Positions 47,701 through 57,413 of a DNA stretch of 64,000 bases are shown one piece after another. This DNA comes from Flavobacteriaceae bacterium. GTDB lineage: Bacteria; Bacteroidota; Bacteroidia; Flavobacteriales; Weeksellaceae. Made by a program: the position numbers and the translations under genes. Under the pieces are notes generated by a model that searched no databases, was not told where the DNA came from, and was given only the letters and a program-made list of their open reading frames with translations. Numbering within the stretch: the stretch's first letter is position 1; every line of letters begins with the position of its first letter. The stretch covers positions 1 to 64,000 of the forward strand of contig JAAYKY010000027.1 of assembly GCA_012522185.1 (NCBI GenBank). The letters run 5' to 3'.

Positions 47701-48872
47701 CGGATTCCACTTCCCATTCCGGTTACTGTTCCATAAAGAGAACCACCTGTTCCATTATTAGGTGGGTTCGGCCCATTCTCCCCCAAATCTCGCAAAGCAA
47801 GAATACTTCGGCGTTGATCCTGATTGGCACCACCGTTATCAATTCTCCAAACTTCCATTCGGGTAATCACAATATCACTCGATATTTGGGGATAATTGGA
47901 CAAGGCTTCGTCGTAATGATCTCGGAAATAATGTCCTAAAAAGAAGTGACGGTTGTAATCGTACTCCTCGGCAAACACTTTAAATTCCGTCAAAACTCCT
48001 CCGCCCTGAACAGTAATATTCTTTGTTTCCGATCTTTGTTCCGAGAAAACCATGCTCACATCGGTTCGTCCAAAACGTAAATCTGTCCGGACTCCAAAGA
48101 GTGATTGAGCACCCGTAATCAAGGATGTATTGAGAGGCATGGAGATATTTCCGACTTCAATGTTTTGAATGATGTCGTCTTCGCCTCCCTCTTTCATATT
48201 TCTCCACTGAAGCTTCATTTCGTTTTCAAATCCAAAACCTGCTTGTGTATCGTAGTTCGCTCTTAATTGAAGATTCTCTCCTACTTTCCCCAAAACACTC
48301 ATCTGAATTCTTTGCTGAAGATCCACCGTCACGGTGTTTCGGTTTTGTGGAAGCAATTGAGGGTTATCAATTTTTTGAATAAACACCCCCAAATCAAGTT
48401 GAGCCGATCCTTGCGGAATCAGCTGAATTTCATTTCCTCCAAATATGCTTTCAAACGCACGGGATTTGATTCGCAAACTCGGAAGTATATTCCCTGTATC
48501 GCCCTCTTGATCACCAAAGGCATTGGATCGATACATCTGATCGTAAGCTTGGGATTTTTCGCGGTAATACGCATCAATTTCACGATTGAGAATGATGTCA
48601 AGATAGTCCTGACTCGATAAATAAATGGGTTCGCCCACGATGATATCACCGATTTTTGGCCATAAAACATATTGGTCACGGACAGGATCATAGATAATAT
48701 CATACTGGATTTGATTATCTAAATACAAACCACCGCTTTGGTTGTTAAATGGATAAACTAATGTATCTGATTCTTCCGGCTCCTGTGCATTTGCAATTCC
48801 GATAATTATTAACAAAAAAATTATCGGAAACAAGCTTCTCATCCTACTCATGTGTAAATAAAGCTGTTTCAA
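41793..48872 (-). CDS. sprA: Cell surface protein SprA (T9SS translocon / gliding)
   Basis: 2359-aa outer-membrane protein with SprA family content; gcvH-VanZ-sprA-ruvA-maeB order. True start is probably an internal Met near 48842-48851. Confidence 0.93.
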   Translation of the reverse strand: MKQLYLHMSRMRSLFPIIFLLIIIGIANAQEPEESDTLVYPFNNQSGGLYLDNQIQYDIIYDPVRDQYVLWPKIGDIIVGEPIYLSSQDYLDIILNREIDAYYREKSQAYDQMYRSNAFGDQEGDTGNILPSLRIKSRAFESIFGGNEIQLIPQGSAQLDLGVFIQKIDNPQLLPQNRNTVTVDLQQRIQMSVLGKVGENLQLRANYDTQAGFGFENEMKLQWRNMKEGGEDDIIQNIEVGNISMPLNTSLITGAQSLFGVRTDLRFGRTDVSMVFSEQRSETKNITVQGGGVLTEFKVFAEEYDYNRHFFLGHYFRDHYDEALSNYPQISSDIVITRMEVWRIDNGGANQDQRRSILALRDLGENGPNPPNNGTGGSLYGTVTGMGSGIRQASAARSMMNGFSFGGDVYQEGEHYLVNENVRKLNPSEYTFYPSLGYISLNQPLVDGEDLLAVSFQYTRNSTPGVIYKVGEMSDEQNQLMIAKLIKPNTTVNTGSPMWDLMMKNIYSINALSMSPEDFMMNIEFKDNSPNSSGVINYLPNTPVQDQTLLQVMNMDRLNLNGNLQMSGNGNYGDGLFDFIPGVTVNSMQGTIIFTTVEPFGEHLADVLGNPNSPYVFNELYRQLPNTLMAEKLAQRYSLSGHYKGEVSGGIPLGAFNVPEGSVKVTANGMELAEGIDYTVDYALGQVTIINEQLKNSGVPINISLENQSMFNMQKKRFMGLNVDHRFSDNFLVGGTLVNYQERPITQKVQFGSEPVSNTIFGLHTEYTGESEFLTRLTNKIPGIKTDQVSQINFSAEGAYLMPGQNRAAGGHSYIDDFEDSQSRISLMDVGSWKMASVPGKPAGLNGNTHPFFPNGANHDDLSYGNGRKLMSWYSIDPRFYGIGGNAPSGISDAELSQHRVRRVELRELFDQRDVMAGTATYISTFDMTFYPQYTGPYNVNPNATDTQNWGGAMRPISVSNFIDSNIEYLEFWMMDPYADGVGGSGELLIQLGNVSEDILKDGEMMYENGMPHSGNDAAVTETNWGKQPDNYPIIYAYETEGAARKEQDLGYNGLNDAEEAALYGTSNINPITGENDPASDNYVFYLDDRWAQSDYAGSITGRYKYFQGPQGNNSTDDLLHAYSMQPDAEDINLDYNLDQTEMYNQYTVKMSQADLMNNTNGYIVSTKEVTDIELPNGQSGSVTWYQFRIPVDNFDVDIDGDGIPDLVTDDQLSAANSVLTSARFMRVLMRGFNQETTLRFATMDLVRSNWRRYPKTLYPTPGIPGHEEGTTADDFLSNLEIGQVTLEENSTNQPPYMLPPGVRREEMQGTTGYQSQNEASMLLKAKLTTDSPTKAVYKSSNLDLRRYKRMEMFVHAENLMDVNDQSLDEEARLFIRLGSDYTDNYYEYEIPLKYTPRSATTLNAIWPDENFIDIQTDYFVEAKKARDLDASANPLERFVFVPDENNPQKSIYVKGRPTLGAVTSVMIGLRSTSKFDKEVLVWVNELRLSEIDNEGGYAAMASLGFTLGDFAQVQLSGSISSAGFGAIDLGPSQRNQEDYKDYALNAQIKLDKFLPEKWGLEIPFNLTMSEQFADPKYNPLDSDVLFDEDPRKEELKDVVRTYAQQKSFTFSNIRKVKTNNKPARFYDVSNFALSFMYADMYNRDVYTAYNLTKNVKATLNYNYSFPAKYIRPLEDWRAVQDTARSAKYLKFLKEFNVNPLPTRFSFRTDIDRTYTERQYRDLNQFFGGTSSYLFPVAFSNNFLFSWQYNIGFDLTKSLRLDYTSSTRTLNDGAAFEYADKALIWNNLFKIGRPVNYDHQIQLNWKTPIHLFPYMSWANIELGVTNNYNWQARSTVYRNEGLGNIAQNASNFSMIGDFDMTKFYTEFRGYNQLDSIKRGRKREIDSLGRAYDGMSMRALRRINKSHQYKTKYRGKDYAWMVVSSIRRFQFNYNQTNGAVIPGILAEPNFFGFGKDGGPNAGFIYGTEFDIKRKFIESGNDWVTRSDQLLEPYVITRGTNFTASSIVEPFPNLRIDLNARRSTTFRSSEHAFNIKTYDNPNINTYLDRQETLNSSNISISTAFMSPDALYQTFLDNTQVISERLGMANGMAPLGDGYYDGFGLSNYDVLVPAFVSAVEGRNPHKTSLGHNRRIPLPNWSVTYSGLTNLPFIKRWFEVFEVSHNYLSSYTVNGIQSNPNYFMDPMGRDMDANFYSKNIYGTVNMIESFSPLIGVDMTFRNSLQLRAQYNRDRLMTMSLSNYTLTEDYGTEYVIGMGYVMRDLKFRMRYQGRNKTFTGDLNFRADLRLRDSETRIRRILDNDSQVTGGQQLLSIQFSADYDFSKNFNLRFFWDQMMTEYKISTAYPISTIRAGLSLTISFGN

Positions 48873-48875
48873 AAA

Positions 48876-49460
48876 CTATATTCTTTTAAGTACCTCTTTA
48901 ACCAATACATCTGCCTGTGAATCAGGAAAGTCTTTAGAAACAATCTCCAATACTTTTTCAGCTGTTTTAGTTGGTATTCCGAGGACATCTAATGCTGATA
49001 ACGCTTCAAATTTAGATTTATTTTTAGAATTATCGGAATTAATGTTAAAATTAAAAATGTCCCCGTCTAATTTATCTTTCAAATCAATGATAATCCGTTG
49101 TGCTGTTTTAGCCCCAATGCCCTTTACAGTCTGTAATTTCTTCACGTCGGCCGTCTCAATCGCCTCTTTAATTTCCTCAATTTCAAGAGAAGAGATCATC
49201 ATCATGGCCGAAGCAGGACCAACGCCGTTCACTGAAATCAATTTCAAAAAGACTTCCCGCTCCTGTTTAGAGAAAAACCCATACAGAATATGGGCATCTG
49301 CACGTACAATCAGATGAGTGAAAATTTTAATATTTTCTTCTTTCTCGAATTTCGAATAAGAATTCAAACTGATGTTTACATGGTAACCTACTCCATTGCA
49401 TTCCACAATGGCATGCGTTGGGTATAATTCAGAAAGCTTTCCGTTTAGGTGTGTTATCAT
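48876..49460 (-). CDS. ruvA: Holliday junction branch migration protein RuvA
   Basis: Two HhH motifs (LISVNGVGPASAMMMI, LQTVKGIGAKTAQRIIIDLKDK). Confidence 0.96.
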   Translation of the reverse strand: MITHLNGKLSELYPTHAIVECNGVGYHVNISLNSYSKFEKEENIKIFTHLIVRADAHILYGFFSKQEREVFLKLISVNGVGPASAMMMISSLEIEEIKEAIETADVKKLQTVKGIGAKTAQRIIIDLKDKLDGDIFNFNINSDNSKNKSKFEALSALDVLGIPTKTAEKVLEIVSKDFPDSQADVLVKEVLKRI

Positions 49461-51733
49461 TTCATTCGTTGTTGAGCATCCAATACCGCAATCGTCGCCA
49501 AATTAACAATCTCCTCAATCGTAGAGCGCATTTGAAGAATATGAACCGGTTTGTTCATACCCATTAAAATAGGCCCAATCACTTGAGAGTTGTCAATTCC
49601 TCGTACGATTTTATACGATAAATTTCCGGAGGCTAAGTTAGGAAAAATCAGCACATTGGCACGCTTCCCATTTAACTTCGAAAAAGGAAAGGTTTTGGTG
49701 ATTAATTCTTCGTTCAGCGCAAAGTCCGGTTGGATCTCACCATCGACTACCATATCTGGATGCGACTTATGAAGAAGTGCAACCGCTTCGCTTACTTTTT
49801 TGGAAGTTTCGGTTCTCGCCGCAAAGTTCTCAAAAGAAAGCATCGCAACCCTTGGACGAATCCCAATTCCACGCACCACAATTTCTGTCATACGTGCAAT
49901 TTTGGCCAATTCTTTTGCTGTTGGATTGTCATTGATTGTGGTATCCGCAAAAAACAAAGGACCCTTTTTGGTCATTACCAACATCAGCCCTGCCACTTTT
50001 TTCACTCCGGGCGCTGGTCCGATTGTTTCCAAAACAGGTTTGAGTGAACTCGCATAACTGCGCGTACTACCTGTAAGAAAGGCATCGGCTTCTCCTGCTT
50101 CCACCATCATGGAACCAAAATAATCGCGATTGGTCAGAAAACGCTTGGCATTGTACAAAGTCATTCCTTTTCGCTGACGTTTCGCCCACAATCTTTCCGC
50201 CAAACGATTGACATGCTCCTCCGAATCAGGCGATTTCGGATCGATAATGGGAACATCCAATTGAATGTCAAATTCCTTTTTTAACTCTTCAACTTTTTCT
50301 TTATTTCCCAATAAAATTGGCCTCGCAATCCCCTCGTCATGAACGATTTGTGCAGCTTTCAATACATTATACTCGGCCGCATTGCTAAACACAAGAGTTT
50401 TAGGATCCTGTTTCGCACGGTTTTGAAGCATACGAATCAGCTTTTGATCACTGCTCAAACGGTTGAGTAACTCTTCCTCATATACGTTCCAATTATTAAT
50501 TGGCTTTTGAGCCACTCCAGAGTCCATTGCCGCTTTGGCTACCGCCATCGAAACTTTGGTAATCAAACGACCGTCAAATGGTTTAGGTATAATATAATCT
50601 CGTCCGAAACTTAAATTCCCTGTTTTATAGGCCATCTGCACAATTTCCGGCACAGGCTCTTTTGCCAATTCTGCCAAAGCCTGAACGGCTGCAAGCTTCA
50701 TTTCTTCATTGATTTTTGAAGCCTGAACATCCAAGGCTCCACGGAATATAAAGGGGAAACCTAAAACATTATTAACTTGATTGGGATAATCCGAGCGTCC
50801 AGTCGCCATAATCACATCTGAACGGGTTTCCAACGCCAAATCATATTTGATTTCAGGATTGGGGTTGGCCATGGCAAAAACAATCGGATTTTCATTCATC
50901 GACCGCAACATCTCTGGTGTAAGGACATCTGCTTTGGAAAGCCCGATGAAAACATCGGAACCCTTAATGGCTTCTTCCAAAGTATTTAAATCCGTATTTC
51001 GAACGAAAGGAATTTTCTCTTCGTTCAGTTGAGTTCGTTTATGATTGATGACCCCTTTGCTGTCACACATCAGGATTTTGTCCGGATCGGCGCCCAATGC
51101 TACGTATAATTTGGTACAAGCAATCGCGGCGGCTCCGGCGCCATTGACCACAAAATAAGCCTCTTCGATTTTTTTCCCGGCAAGCTCCAAAGCATTGATA
51201 AGCGCAGCTGCTGAAATGATTGCCGTGCCATGCTGATCGTCGTGCATCACCGGAATATCCAATTCTTCTTTTAATCTTTTCTCGATTTCAAATGCCTCAG
51301 GTGCTTTGATATCTTCGAGATTGATCCCACCAAAAGTCGGAGAAATTGCTTTGACAGCCTGAATGAATTTCTCAGGGTCTTTTTCATTGATTTCAATGTC
51401 AAACACATCAATGTCTGCAAAGATTTTAAACAAAAGCCCCTTTCCTTCCATCACAGGTTTGGAAGCCAAAGGTCCGATGTCACCAAGACCTAAAACCGCA
51501 GTTCCATTTGAAATGACAGCCACGAGATTTCCCTTGGCCGTATATCGATACGCATCATTTGGATTTTTCTCAATCGCAAGACAAGGCTCTGCTACTCCTG
51601 GCGAATAAGCAAGAGCAAGGTCACGCTGTGTGTCATGAGGTTTGGTCGGAACCACTTCAATTTTTCCTTTTCTTCCCGTTTCATGGTACCTTAGCGCATC
51701 CAATCGCAGTTTGTCGTCTTTTTCCGTTTTCAT
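49457..51733 (-). CDS. maeB: NADP-dependent malic enzyme with C-terminal phosphotransacetylase-like domain
   Basis: Malic enzyme motifs ([21 protein letters not shown]) plus PTA-like C-terminal half; ATGA overlap with ruvA. Confidence 0.94.
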   Translation of the reverse strand: MKTEKDDKLRLDALRYHETGRKGKIEVVPTKPHDTQRDLALAYSPGVAEPCLAIEKNPNDAYRYTAKGNLVAVISNGTAVLGLGDIGPLASKPVMEGKGLLFKIFADIDVFDIEINEKDPEKFIQAVKAISPTFGGINLEDIKAPEAFEIEKRLKEELDIPVMHDDQHGTAIISAAALINALELAGKKIEEAYFVVNGAGAAAIACTKLYVALGADPDKILMCDSKGVINHKRTQLNEEKIPFVRNTDLNTLEEAIKGSDVFIGLSKADVLTPEMLRSMNENPIVFAMANPNPEIKYDLALETRSDVIMATGRSDYPNQVNNVLGFPFIFRGALDVQASKINEEMKLAAVQALAELAKEPVPEIVQMAYKTGNLSFGRDYIIPKPFDGRLITKVSMAVAKAAMDSGVAQKPINNWNVYEEELLNRLSSDQKLIRMLQNRAKQDPKTLVFSNAAEYNVLKAAQIVHDEGIARPILLGNKEKVEELKKEFDIQLDVPIIDPKSPDSEEHVNRLAERLWAKRQRKGMTLYNAKRFLTNRDYFGSMMVEAGEADAFLTGSTRSYASSLKPVLETIGPAPGVKKVAGLMLVMTKKGPLFFADTTINDNPTAKELAKIARMTEIVVRGIGIRPRVAMLSFENFAARTETSKKVSEAVALLHKSHPDMVVDGEIQPDFALNEELITKTFPFSKLNGKRANVLIFPNLASGNLSYKIVRGIDNSQVIGPILMGMNKPVHILQMRSTIEEIVNLATIAVLDAQQRMK

Positions 51734-51811
51734 CTTTCTCTCTTAACTAAACAAGAGTGCAAAGGTCGGAAATCGCCGACAAAAAATCTAACTTTCGGAA
51801 AAGGAATTCAT

Positions 51812-52300
51812 TTAAACCTCAAAGGAAACTGGCAAAAATGCACATTCCACTTCAAAAGGGATGGAATCATCTGAGCCCTCCGTAAAGTCCTGAACTTCTC
51901 CTTTCCATTTCAGGCAAAGGTTTCCTGAAGCATCTTTGAAAAAGCTTAAATGATTGGAATCCGCCTCGAAGTCCTCGTCCATAAAACTGACATTGGTATA
52001 AAAAACCTCCTCCATATCGCCATCTTCGTCTTCCTGCTCCACATAACATAGCGGAATTTCGATGGATTTCCCCACTAGTTCGGAAGGAGATGAAAAAGGA
52101 ACCGGAAAATCATCAACAGATAAAATCACTTGTGCAAAATCATTTTGCAAGGAATCAGCTTCCACATGGTCAAGTTCGTCGGTCGAATGAATTTCAATAA
52201 GTAATTGGTGTTCTTTCCCAGAGTAAACTACTTTGCAGAAACATTTTTCTATGTAGTACGTAAAGGTTTCTTCCGGATGGAAGAATTTGATTGTTTTCAT
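51812..52300 (-). CDS. Hypothetical acidic protein
   Basis: 162-aa ORF in a coding slot; no family recognised. Confidence 0.6.
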   Translation of the reverse strand: MKTIKFFHPEETFTYYIEKCFCKVVYSGKEHQLLIEIHSTDELDHVEADSLQNDFAQVILSVDDFPVPFSSPSELVGKSIEIPLCYVEQEDEDGDMEEVFYTNVSFMDEDFEADSNHLSFFKDASGNLCLKWKGEVQDFTEGSDDSIPFEVECAFLPVSFEV

Positions 52301-52486
52301 TAGTTGTTAAAAATCAAACTTTCAGCGAATATAAAAAGAGTTTGGAAATTTTCAAACGGAAATGTTTTTTGATGTGTTTTTTCTGATTGCCACTTGAGGT
52401 TTTTTATGGATTTGAAACTGAAAAACTTCTCCTCTCTATCACCTCACTCCCACACCCTTCGTTAATAGCGCGACAACGAGGCGACC

Positions 52487-52906
52487 CTAGTTCAATTGCT
52501 TTAAAAACTTGTTTGCACCCGTGTAGGTAACGTAACCTAATTTAATCAATTCCAAGTCTAAGGAGTTTGCGCTTTGGCAAGGAATATCGTTTACATTATC
52601 ATTGACTTCATCACATTCGTAAATAAGAGATCCATATATTTGGCTATTAGTTTGCTTGTCTATAAAGACATAAACCGTTTTCTTGTAAATTTTTTCTTTC
52701 ACATATTTTAATGCTTCATTTTTTTTTGTTTCGTTAGCACTGAGTTTGGTGTCGCTTAGAATTACACTATACTCTTTACCACTGTCATCCGTAACAATAT
52801 AATGATTTGCCTCTATAATTTCAATTACCACGGCTTTTAAAATACCATCCTTTGATTGACCATTAATAAGTAGTAATAACGCAAACATTTTTATCATATA
52901 AAACAT
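52487..52906 (-). CDS. Exported SNase-like (OB-fold) protein lacking canonical catalytic arginines
   Basis: AVVIEIIEANHYIV..., NEALKYVKEKIYKKTVYVFID...YGSLIYE...LDLELIKLGYV follows thermonuclease layout. Confidence 0.5.
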   Translation of the reverse strand: MFYMIKMFALLLLINGQSKDGILKAVVIEIIEANHYIVTDDSGKEYSVILSDTKLSANETKKNEALKYVKEKIYKKTVYVFIDKQTNSQIYGSLIYECDEVNDNVNDIPCQSANSLDLELIKLGYVTYTGANKFLKQLN

Positions 52907-53174
52907 AAATCAGTTTTTTTTAAACCCATTCACTTGATCTGAGCCATTTATTTTTCTTTATACTCACCCGCTACCGCAGGATAGCATCTTGTGGGTAAAA
53001 CTAATTGAATTTTCAATAAAATTTCCTATAACAATTAGATTATCCACCATAATCAACTTCGTTATTATAAAAATATTTCCAAGGTTTAAATTTAAGAAAT
53101 TTTAGATACCACAGGATATGCTGATGTTAATTCTGCAGCGGTGGTGGATCAAACATGAAGTAGCCCCAAACAAA

Positions 53175-53202
53175 AACAGCCTCCTTTTTAGGAAGCTGTT
53201 TA
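53175..53202 (-). terminator. Rho-independent terminator downstream of rpmA
   Basis: AACAGCCTCC-TTTTTA-GGAAGCTGTT (one mismatch), T-run on the minus strand. Confidence 0.75.
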
Positions 53203-53223
53203 TTAAATTATCAACTTAGAGAA

Positions 53224-53484
53224 TTACTCTGCAGTCGGCTGAATAGAAACGTAAGATCTGTTATTAGCTTTCTTACGAAAAACAACCGTCCCGTCAACAA
53301 GTGCAAACAAAGTGTGGTCTTTACCAATCCCCACTCCGTCACCCGGATGATGCTGTGTACCTCTTTGGCGAACTATGATATTTCCTGCAATTGCAGATTG
53401 CCCACCGAAGATCTTCACTCCCAATCTTTTGGAATGCGATTCACGACCGTTCTTGGAACTACCAACTCCTTTCTTATGTGCCAT
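53224..53484 (-). CDS. rpmA: 50S ribosomal protein L27
   Basis: [29 protein letters not shown]. Confidence 0.97.
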   Translation of the reverse strand: MAHKKGVGSSKNGRESHSKRLGVKIFGGQSAIAGNIIVRQRGTQHHPGDGVGIGKDHTLFALVDGTVVFRKKANNRSYVSIQPTAE

Positions 53485-53509
53485 TTTAGTTTATTTTTCA
53501 GTTTATTAA

Positions 53510-54145
53510 TTAAGCAGTTTTCCCACCGTTAAGTTCGTCCTGCCAAGCTTTCAATTCATCAAATTTACCATCGGCAGCAAGCTCAGCTTGTTTTGCCCAT
53601 GTTTCAGGATCCAAATGCGCAAGGTTTTCTCCCGCTTCCAAAACCGCTTTGATTTCTTCAACCGATTTTTTGGCCAATTTTGCGAAAGTATCAATTCCTG
53701 CTGCTACCAAAGCTTCTGCCGCTTTCGGACCGATACCTTCAATCAATTTCAGGTCGTCTCCTTTTTTAGCCGCTTTTTTAGCAGGCGCTTTTTCTTCTTT
53801 TACTTCTTTGGTTTCTTTTTTGGTAGCTTTTGCTTTGCCACCACCAATCGAAACAATCTCAATCTTTGTGAACTGCTGACGGTGACCGTTTTTCTTTTTA
53901 TAACCTTTTCTTCTTTTCTTTTTGAAAACGATTACTTTGTCACCTTTTACGTGTTCAACGATTTTCGCTACAACGGAAACTCCGTCTATAACCGGGGCGC
54001 CAACCTGTACAGAACCATTGTCAGTAAGCAATACACGGTCGAAAGAAACTTCCGAACCTGCATCCCCTTGCAAACGGTTTACGTACAATTGCTGGTCTTG
54101 CTCAACTTTGTATTGAAGCCCTGCTATTTCTACAATTGCATACAT
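53510..54145 (-). CDS. rplU: 50S ribosomal protein L21 with C-terminal helix-hairpin-helix extension
   Basis: MYAIVEIAGLQYKVEQ...KKRRKGYKKKNGHRQQFT followed by KGDDLKLIEGIGPKAAEALVAAGIDTFAKLAKKS. Confidence 0.95.
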   Translation of the reverse strand: MYAIVEIAGLQYKVEQDQQLYVNRLQGDAGSEVSFDRVLLTDNGSVQVGAPVIDGVSVVAKIVEHVKGDKVIVFKKKRRKGYKKKNGHRQQFTKIEIVSIGGGKAKATKKETKEVKEEKAPAKKAAKKGDDLKLIEGIGPKAAEALVAAGIDTFAKLAKKSVEEIKAVLEAGENLAHLDPETWAKQAELAADGKFDELKAWQDELNGGKTA

Positions 54146-54545
54146 TAGTTATACTTTTTAATTAAATTTTCGGACGGCAAAGATAGAAATTTATCTTTTA
54201 TCCGCAATACTTTATTCTAATTATTTTATATTCTTTAGTCTCCTCTATTTTAAAGCTTTAGAATCGAGATTTAAAATCAGAAAACCTTGACAAAACCAAT
54301 CAAGATCACACTCATCCGAGATGTCCTCTGAAATTCCCTAAATAATTTCATTTAAAAAAACATACGAAAACGTTTGAAATGCTATAAAATCTTCAAAATT
54401 TCCCTCATTACGTTAATGAATTATTATAAATTCAAACTATTTAAAACGATTATAAATTAGAGATTTTAAATGAAAAACTTGAAATAAAACCCTGTTTGGC
54501 TTTTCTTACCATGAATAGTTCGTAAATTTACACGCTGATTTTTTA

Positions 54546-54920
54546 ATGAGAAAAATGGATACATCTTTTGATTATATTCCGATTTTGGTTCTTTTTATTT
54601 TGGCCGCCGGCTTTGTAGTCGGAACGATTATCGCCACGCATCTTTTAGGACCAAAAAGAGGTACAGATGAGAAACTGGACAACTTCGAAAGTGGAATTGA
54701 CCAAGTAGGAAACGCTCGAAAGCCCTTTGCCATTAAGTATTACCTCGTGGCAATTTTATTTGTTCTTTTTGACGTGGAAGTAATTTTCTTTTATCCCTAT
54801 GCGGTTAATTTCAAAGAATTGGGTTGGGAAGGTTTCGCAGCTGTTTCTACCTTCATCGGTTTATTTTTCATTATGTATCTTTATGTGAGAAAAAAAGGAG
54901 CTTTGGATTGGGAAAAATAA
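54546..54920 (+). CDS. nuoA: NADH-quinone oxidoreductase subunit A
   Basis: LLGPKRGTDEKLDNFESGI...FDVEVIFFYPYAV. Confidence 0.95.
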   Translation: MRKMDTSFDYIPILVLFILAAGFVVGTIIATHLLGPKRGTDEKLDNFESGIDQVGNARKPFAIKYYLVAILFVLFDVEVIFFYPYAVNFKELGWEGFAAVSTFIGLFFIMYLYVRKKGALDWEK

Positions 54921-54960
54921 TCCTGAGTTCTGAATGAAGTTAATTTTAAAAAGAAAGTTA

Positions 54961-55532
54961 TGATTCACAATAAAAGACCGGTAACACACAACACAAATGT
55001 GAAAGTAGTGGACATGCCGGAAGGATATCAGGGAGAGGGATTTATGGCGATGCAACTTTCCAAAGTGGTAGGTTTGGCTCGTAAGAATTCTATTTGGCCT
55101 TTGCCATTTGCCACGAGTTGTTGTGGTATCGAATTCATGGCAACCATGGGTTCTACCTATGATTTGTCGAGATTTGGTAGCGAACGTCTGGCCTTTACTC
55201 CCCGACAATGTGATTTATTGATGGTCATGGGAACCATCTCCAAGAAAATGGCTCCAGTTCTACGTCAGGTTTACATACAAATGGCCGAACCGCGCTGGGT
55301 AGTAGCGGTAGGCGCCTGTGCGAGCAGTGGAGGGATTTTCGATACCTATTCGGTGCTTCAAGGAATTGACCAAGTCATCCCGGTGGATGTCTATGTAGCG
55401 GGTTGCCCACCAAGACCAGAAGCCATCTTGGAAGGAGTACTAAGAGTACAGGAATTGGTTGAAAACGAAAGCATCAGAAGAAGGGACAGCGAAGAATATC
55501 AGGAATTATTGAGAAGCTACGGAATCTCATAA
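54961..55532 (+). CDS. nuoB: NADH-quinone oxidoreductase subunit B
   Basis: SIWPLPFATSCCGIE; VPVDVYVAGCPPRPEA. ORF track gives 54960; ATG is at 54960/54961. Confidence 0.95.
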
Positions 55533-55546
55533 GCGAAAAACGAAAT

Positions 55547-56080
55547 ATGTTGGATAATAAATTTGTTTTTGAAAAACTCAGAGAAAAATTCGGGGATGCC
55601 ATCATCGGATTTGAAGAAAACTTTGGACTCCTTGCGGTTCATGCCGATAAAGAGTTCAACCTGAAAATACTTCAATTTCTGTACGAAGAGGAAAGCCTCG
55701 GCTTTCGATTCATGACAGACCTTACCGCTATTCATTATCCCAATAACAAAGGAGAAGAATTGGTAGTTACTTATTTGCTTTACAATATGGAGAAAAACTT
55801 CCATGTTCGACTCAAATTTGCTCTTGACATCAATCAGCCTGACATCTATACCGCCTCTCAACTTCACCCAACTGCTAACTGGCAAGAACGCGAATGTTAC
55901 GACTTCTATGGAGTAAATTTCGTGGGACACCCCAATCTGATTCGGGTTCTAAACGTGGACGAAATGGATTATTTCCCTTTGAGAAAAGAGTTTCCGCTGG
56001 AAGACCAAACTCGCACCGATAAGGACGACGAAATGTTTGGAAGAGGTGGGAATTTTAATTACGGAAATTTTTCCGTTTAA
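55547..56080 (+). CDS. nuoC: NADH-quinone oxidoreductase subunit C
   Basis: NWQERECYDFYGVNFVGHPNLIRVL. Confidence 0.94.
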   Translation: MLDNKFVFEKLREKFGDAIIGFEENFGLLAVHADKEFNLKILQFLYEEESLGFRFMTDLTAIHYPNNKGEELVVTYLLYNMEKNFHVRLKFALDINQPDIYTASQLHPTANWQERECYDFYGVNFVGHPNLIRVLNVDEMDYFPLRKEFPLEDQTRTDKDDEMFGRGGNFNYGNFSV

Positions 56081-56091
56081 ATGAATGAGAT

Positions 56092-57315
56092 ATGGCAGAA
56101 TTAAAACAAAATATAGAAATACCAAAGGAAGGTAAAACCACCCAAACGATTAACTTGGGACCTACACACCCAGCTACACACGGTGTGTTCCAAAACATCT
56201 TGGAAATTGACGGTGAAAGAATCCTAAAAGCTACGCCTACCGTAGGCTATATTCATCGTGCCTTTGAAAAAATAGCCGAGAGAAGGCCTTTGTATCAAAT
56301 CACTCCCTTGACCGATCGACTCAATTATTGCTCAGCTCCTATCAACAATCTTGGCTGGCATATGACCGTCGAAAAATTCGTAGGAATTGATATTCCCAAA
56401 CGGGCGCAATACCTGAGAGTCATCATCATGGAACTTGCCCGAATTTCAGATCACATCATCTGTAATTCCATCATGGGAGTGGACACAGGTGCCTTTACAG
56501 GTTTCCTTTATATGATGCGCTATCGCGAATTAATCTATGAAATCTATGAAGAAATATGTGGAAGCCGACTCACTACAAACATTGGTAGAATTGGAGGCTT
56601 TGAAAGAGATTTCAGCGAAGTAGCTTGGACTAAAATCCATCGTTTCGTGGATGAATACCCCGACGTCCTAAAAGAATTCGAAAACCTATTCAAAAGAAAT
56701 CGAATCTTCATGGAAAGAACCCAAGGTGTTGGTGGAATCTCTAAAGAAAGAGCTTTGGCCTATGGATTTACAGGCCCTAACCTAAGAGCCGCAGGAGTCG
56801 ATTATGATTTAAGAATCCAAAAACCTTATTGTAGTTATGAGGAATTTGACTTCCAAATTCCGGTTGGGACTACCGGAGATTGCTACGATCGCTTCTTGGT
56901 GAGAAATGAGGAAATGTGGCAAAGCCTAAGCCTCATCAAACAAGCAATTCAGAAAATAAACGATTTGAAAGGAGAAGAAGCTACAAAATACCATGCCGAG
57001 GCTCCGGACTTTTACCTTCCACTGAAAAAAGACGTTTACACCAAAATGGAAGCCCTAATCTATCATTTCAAAATCATCATGGGCGAAGTAGATATTCCGG
57101 CGGGAGAAATATACAATGCAGTAGAAGGCGCAAATGGTGAATTAGGTTATTATTTTATCAGCGATGGAGGACGATCTCCTTACCGACTGCATTTCAGAAG
57201 ACCTTGTTTCATTTACTATCAGGCATACCCTGAATTAATTGAAGGTTCGATGTTAAGTGACGCCATTGTCACGATGAGTAGTTTGAATTTGATCGCAGGC
57301 GAATTGGACGCTTAG
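56092..57315 (+). CDS. nuoD: NADH-quinone oxidoreductase subunit D
   Basis: NLGPTHPATHGVF; VGYIHRAFEKIAE; C-terminal GELDA. Confidence 0.96.
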   Translation: MAELKQNIEIPKEGKTTQTINLGPTHPATHGVFQNILEIDGERILKATPTVGYIHRAFEKIAERRPLYQITPLTDRLNYCSAPINNLGWHMTVEKFVGIDIPKRAQYLRVIIMELARISDHIICNSIMGVDTGAFTGFLYMMRYRELIYEIYEEICGSRLTTNIGRIGGFERDFSEVAWTKIHRFVDEYPDVLKEFENLFKRNRIFMERTQGVGGISKERALAYGFTGPNLRAAGVDYDLRIQKPYCSYEEFDFQIPVGTTGDCYDRFLVRNEEMWQSLSLIKQAIQKINDLKGEEATKYHAEAPDFYLPLKKDVYTKMEALIYHFKIIMGEVDIPAGEIYNAVEGANGELGYYFISDGGRSPYRLHFRRPCFIYYQAYPELIEGSMLSDAIVTMSSLNLIAGELDA

Positions 57316-57413
57316 ATGAATGGTAAATTTGAATTAAGAATTTTAAATGAGTGAAAAGTTTATAATTAACTAAATAACAAGGTTAAACATTAAACTTTAG
57401 ATTTTAAACATAA

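Noticed and set aside
53100-53165. Possible protein remnant (GYADVNSAAVVDQT*) in the spacer before rpmA
   Set aside because: Only about 14 codons, no confident family match; could be chance.
53588-54148. 186-aa Phe-rich ORF antisense to rplU
   Set aside because: Composition artefact of the Lys/Glu-rich L21 linker on the opposite strand.
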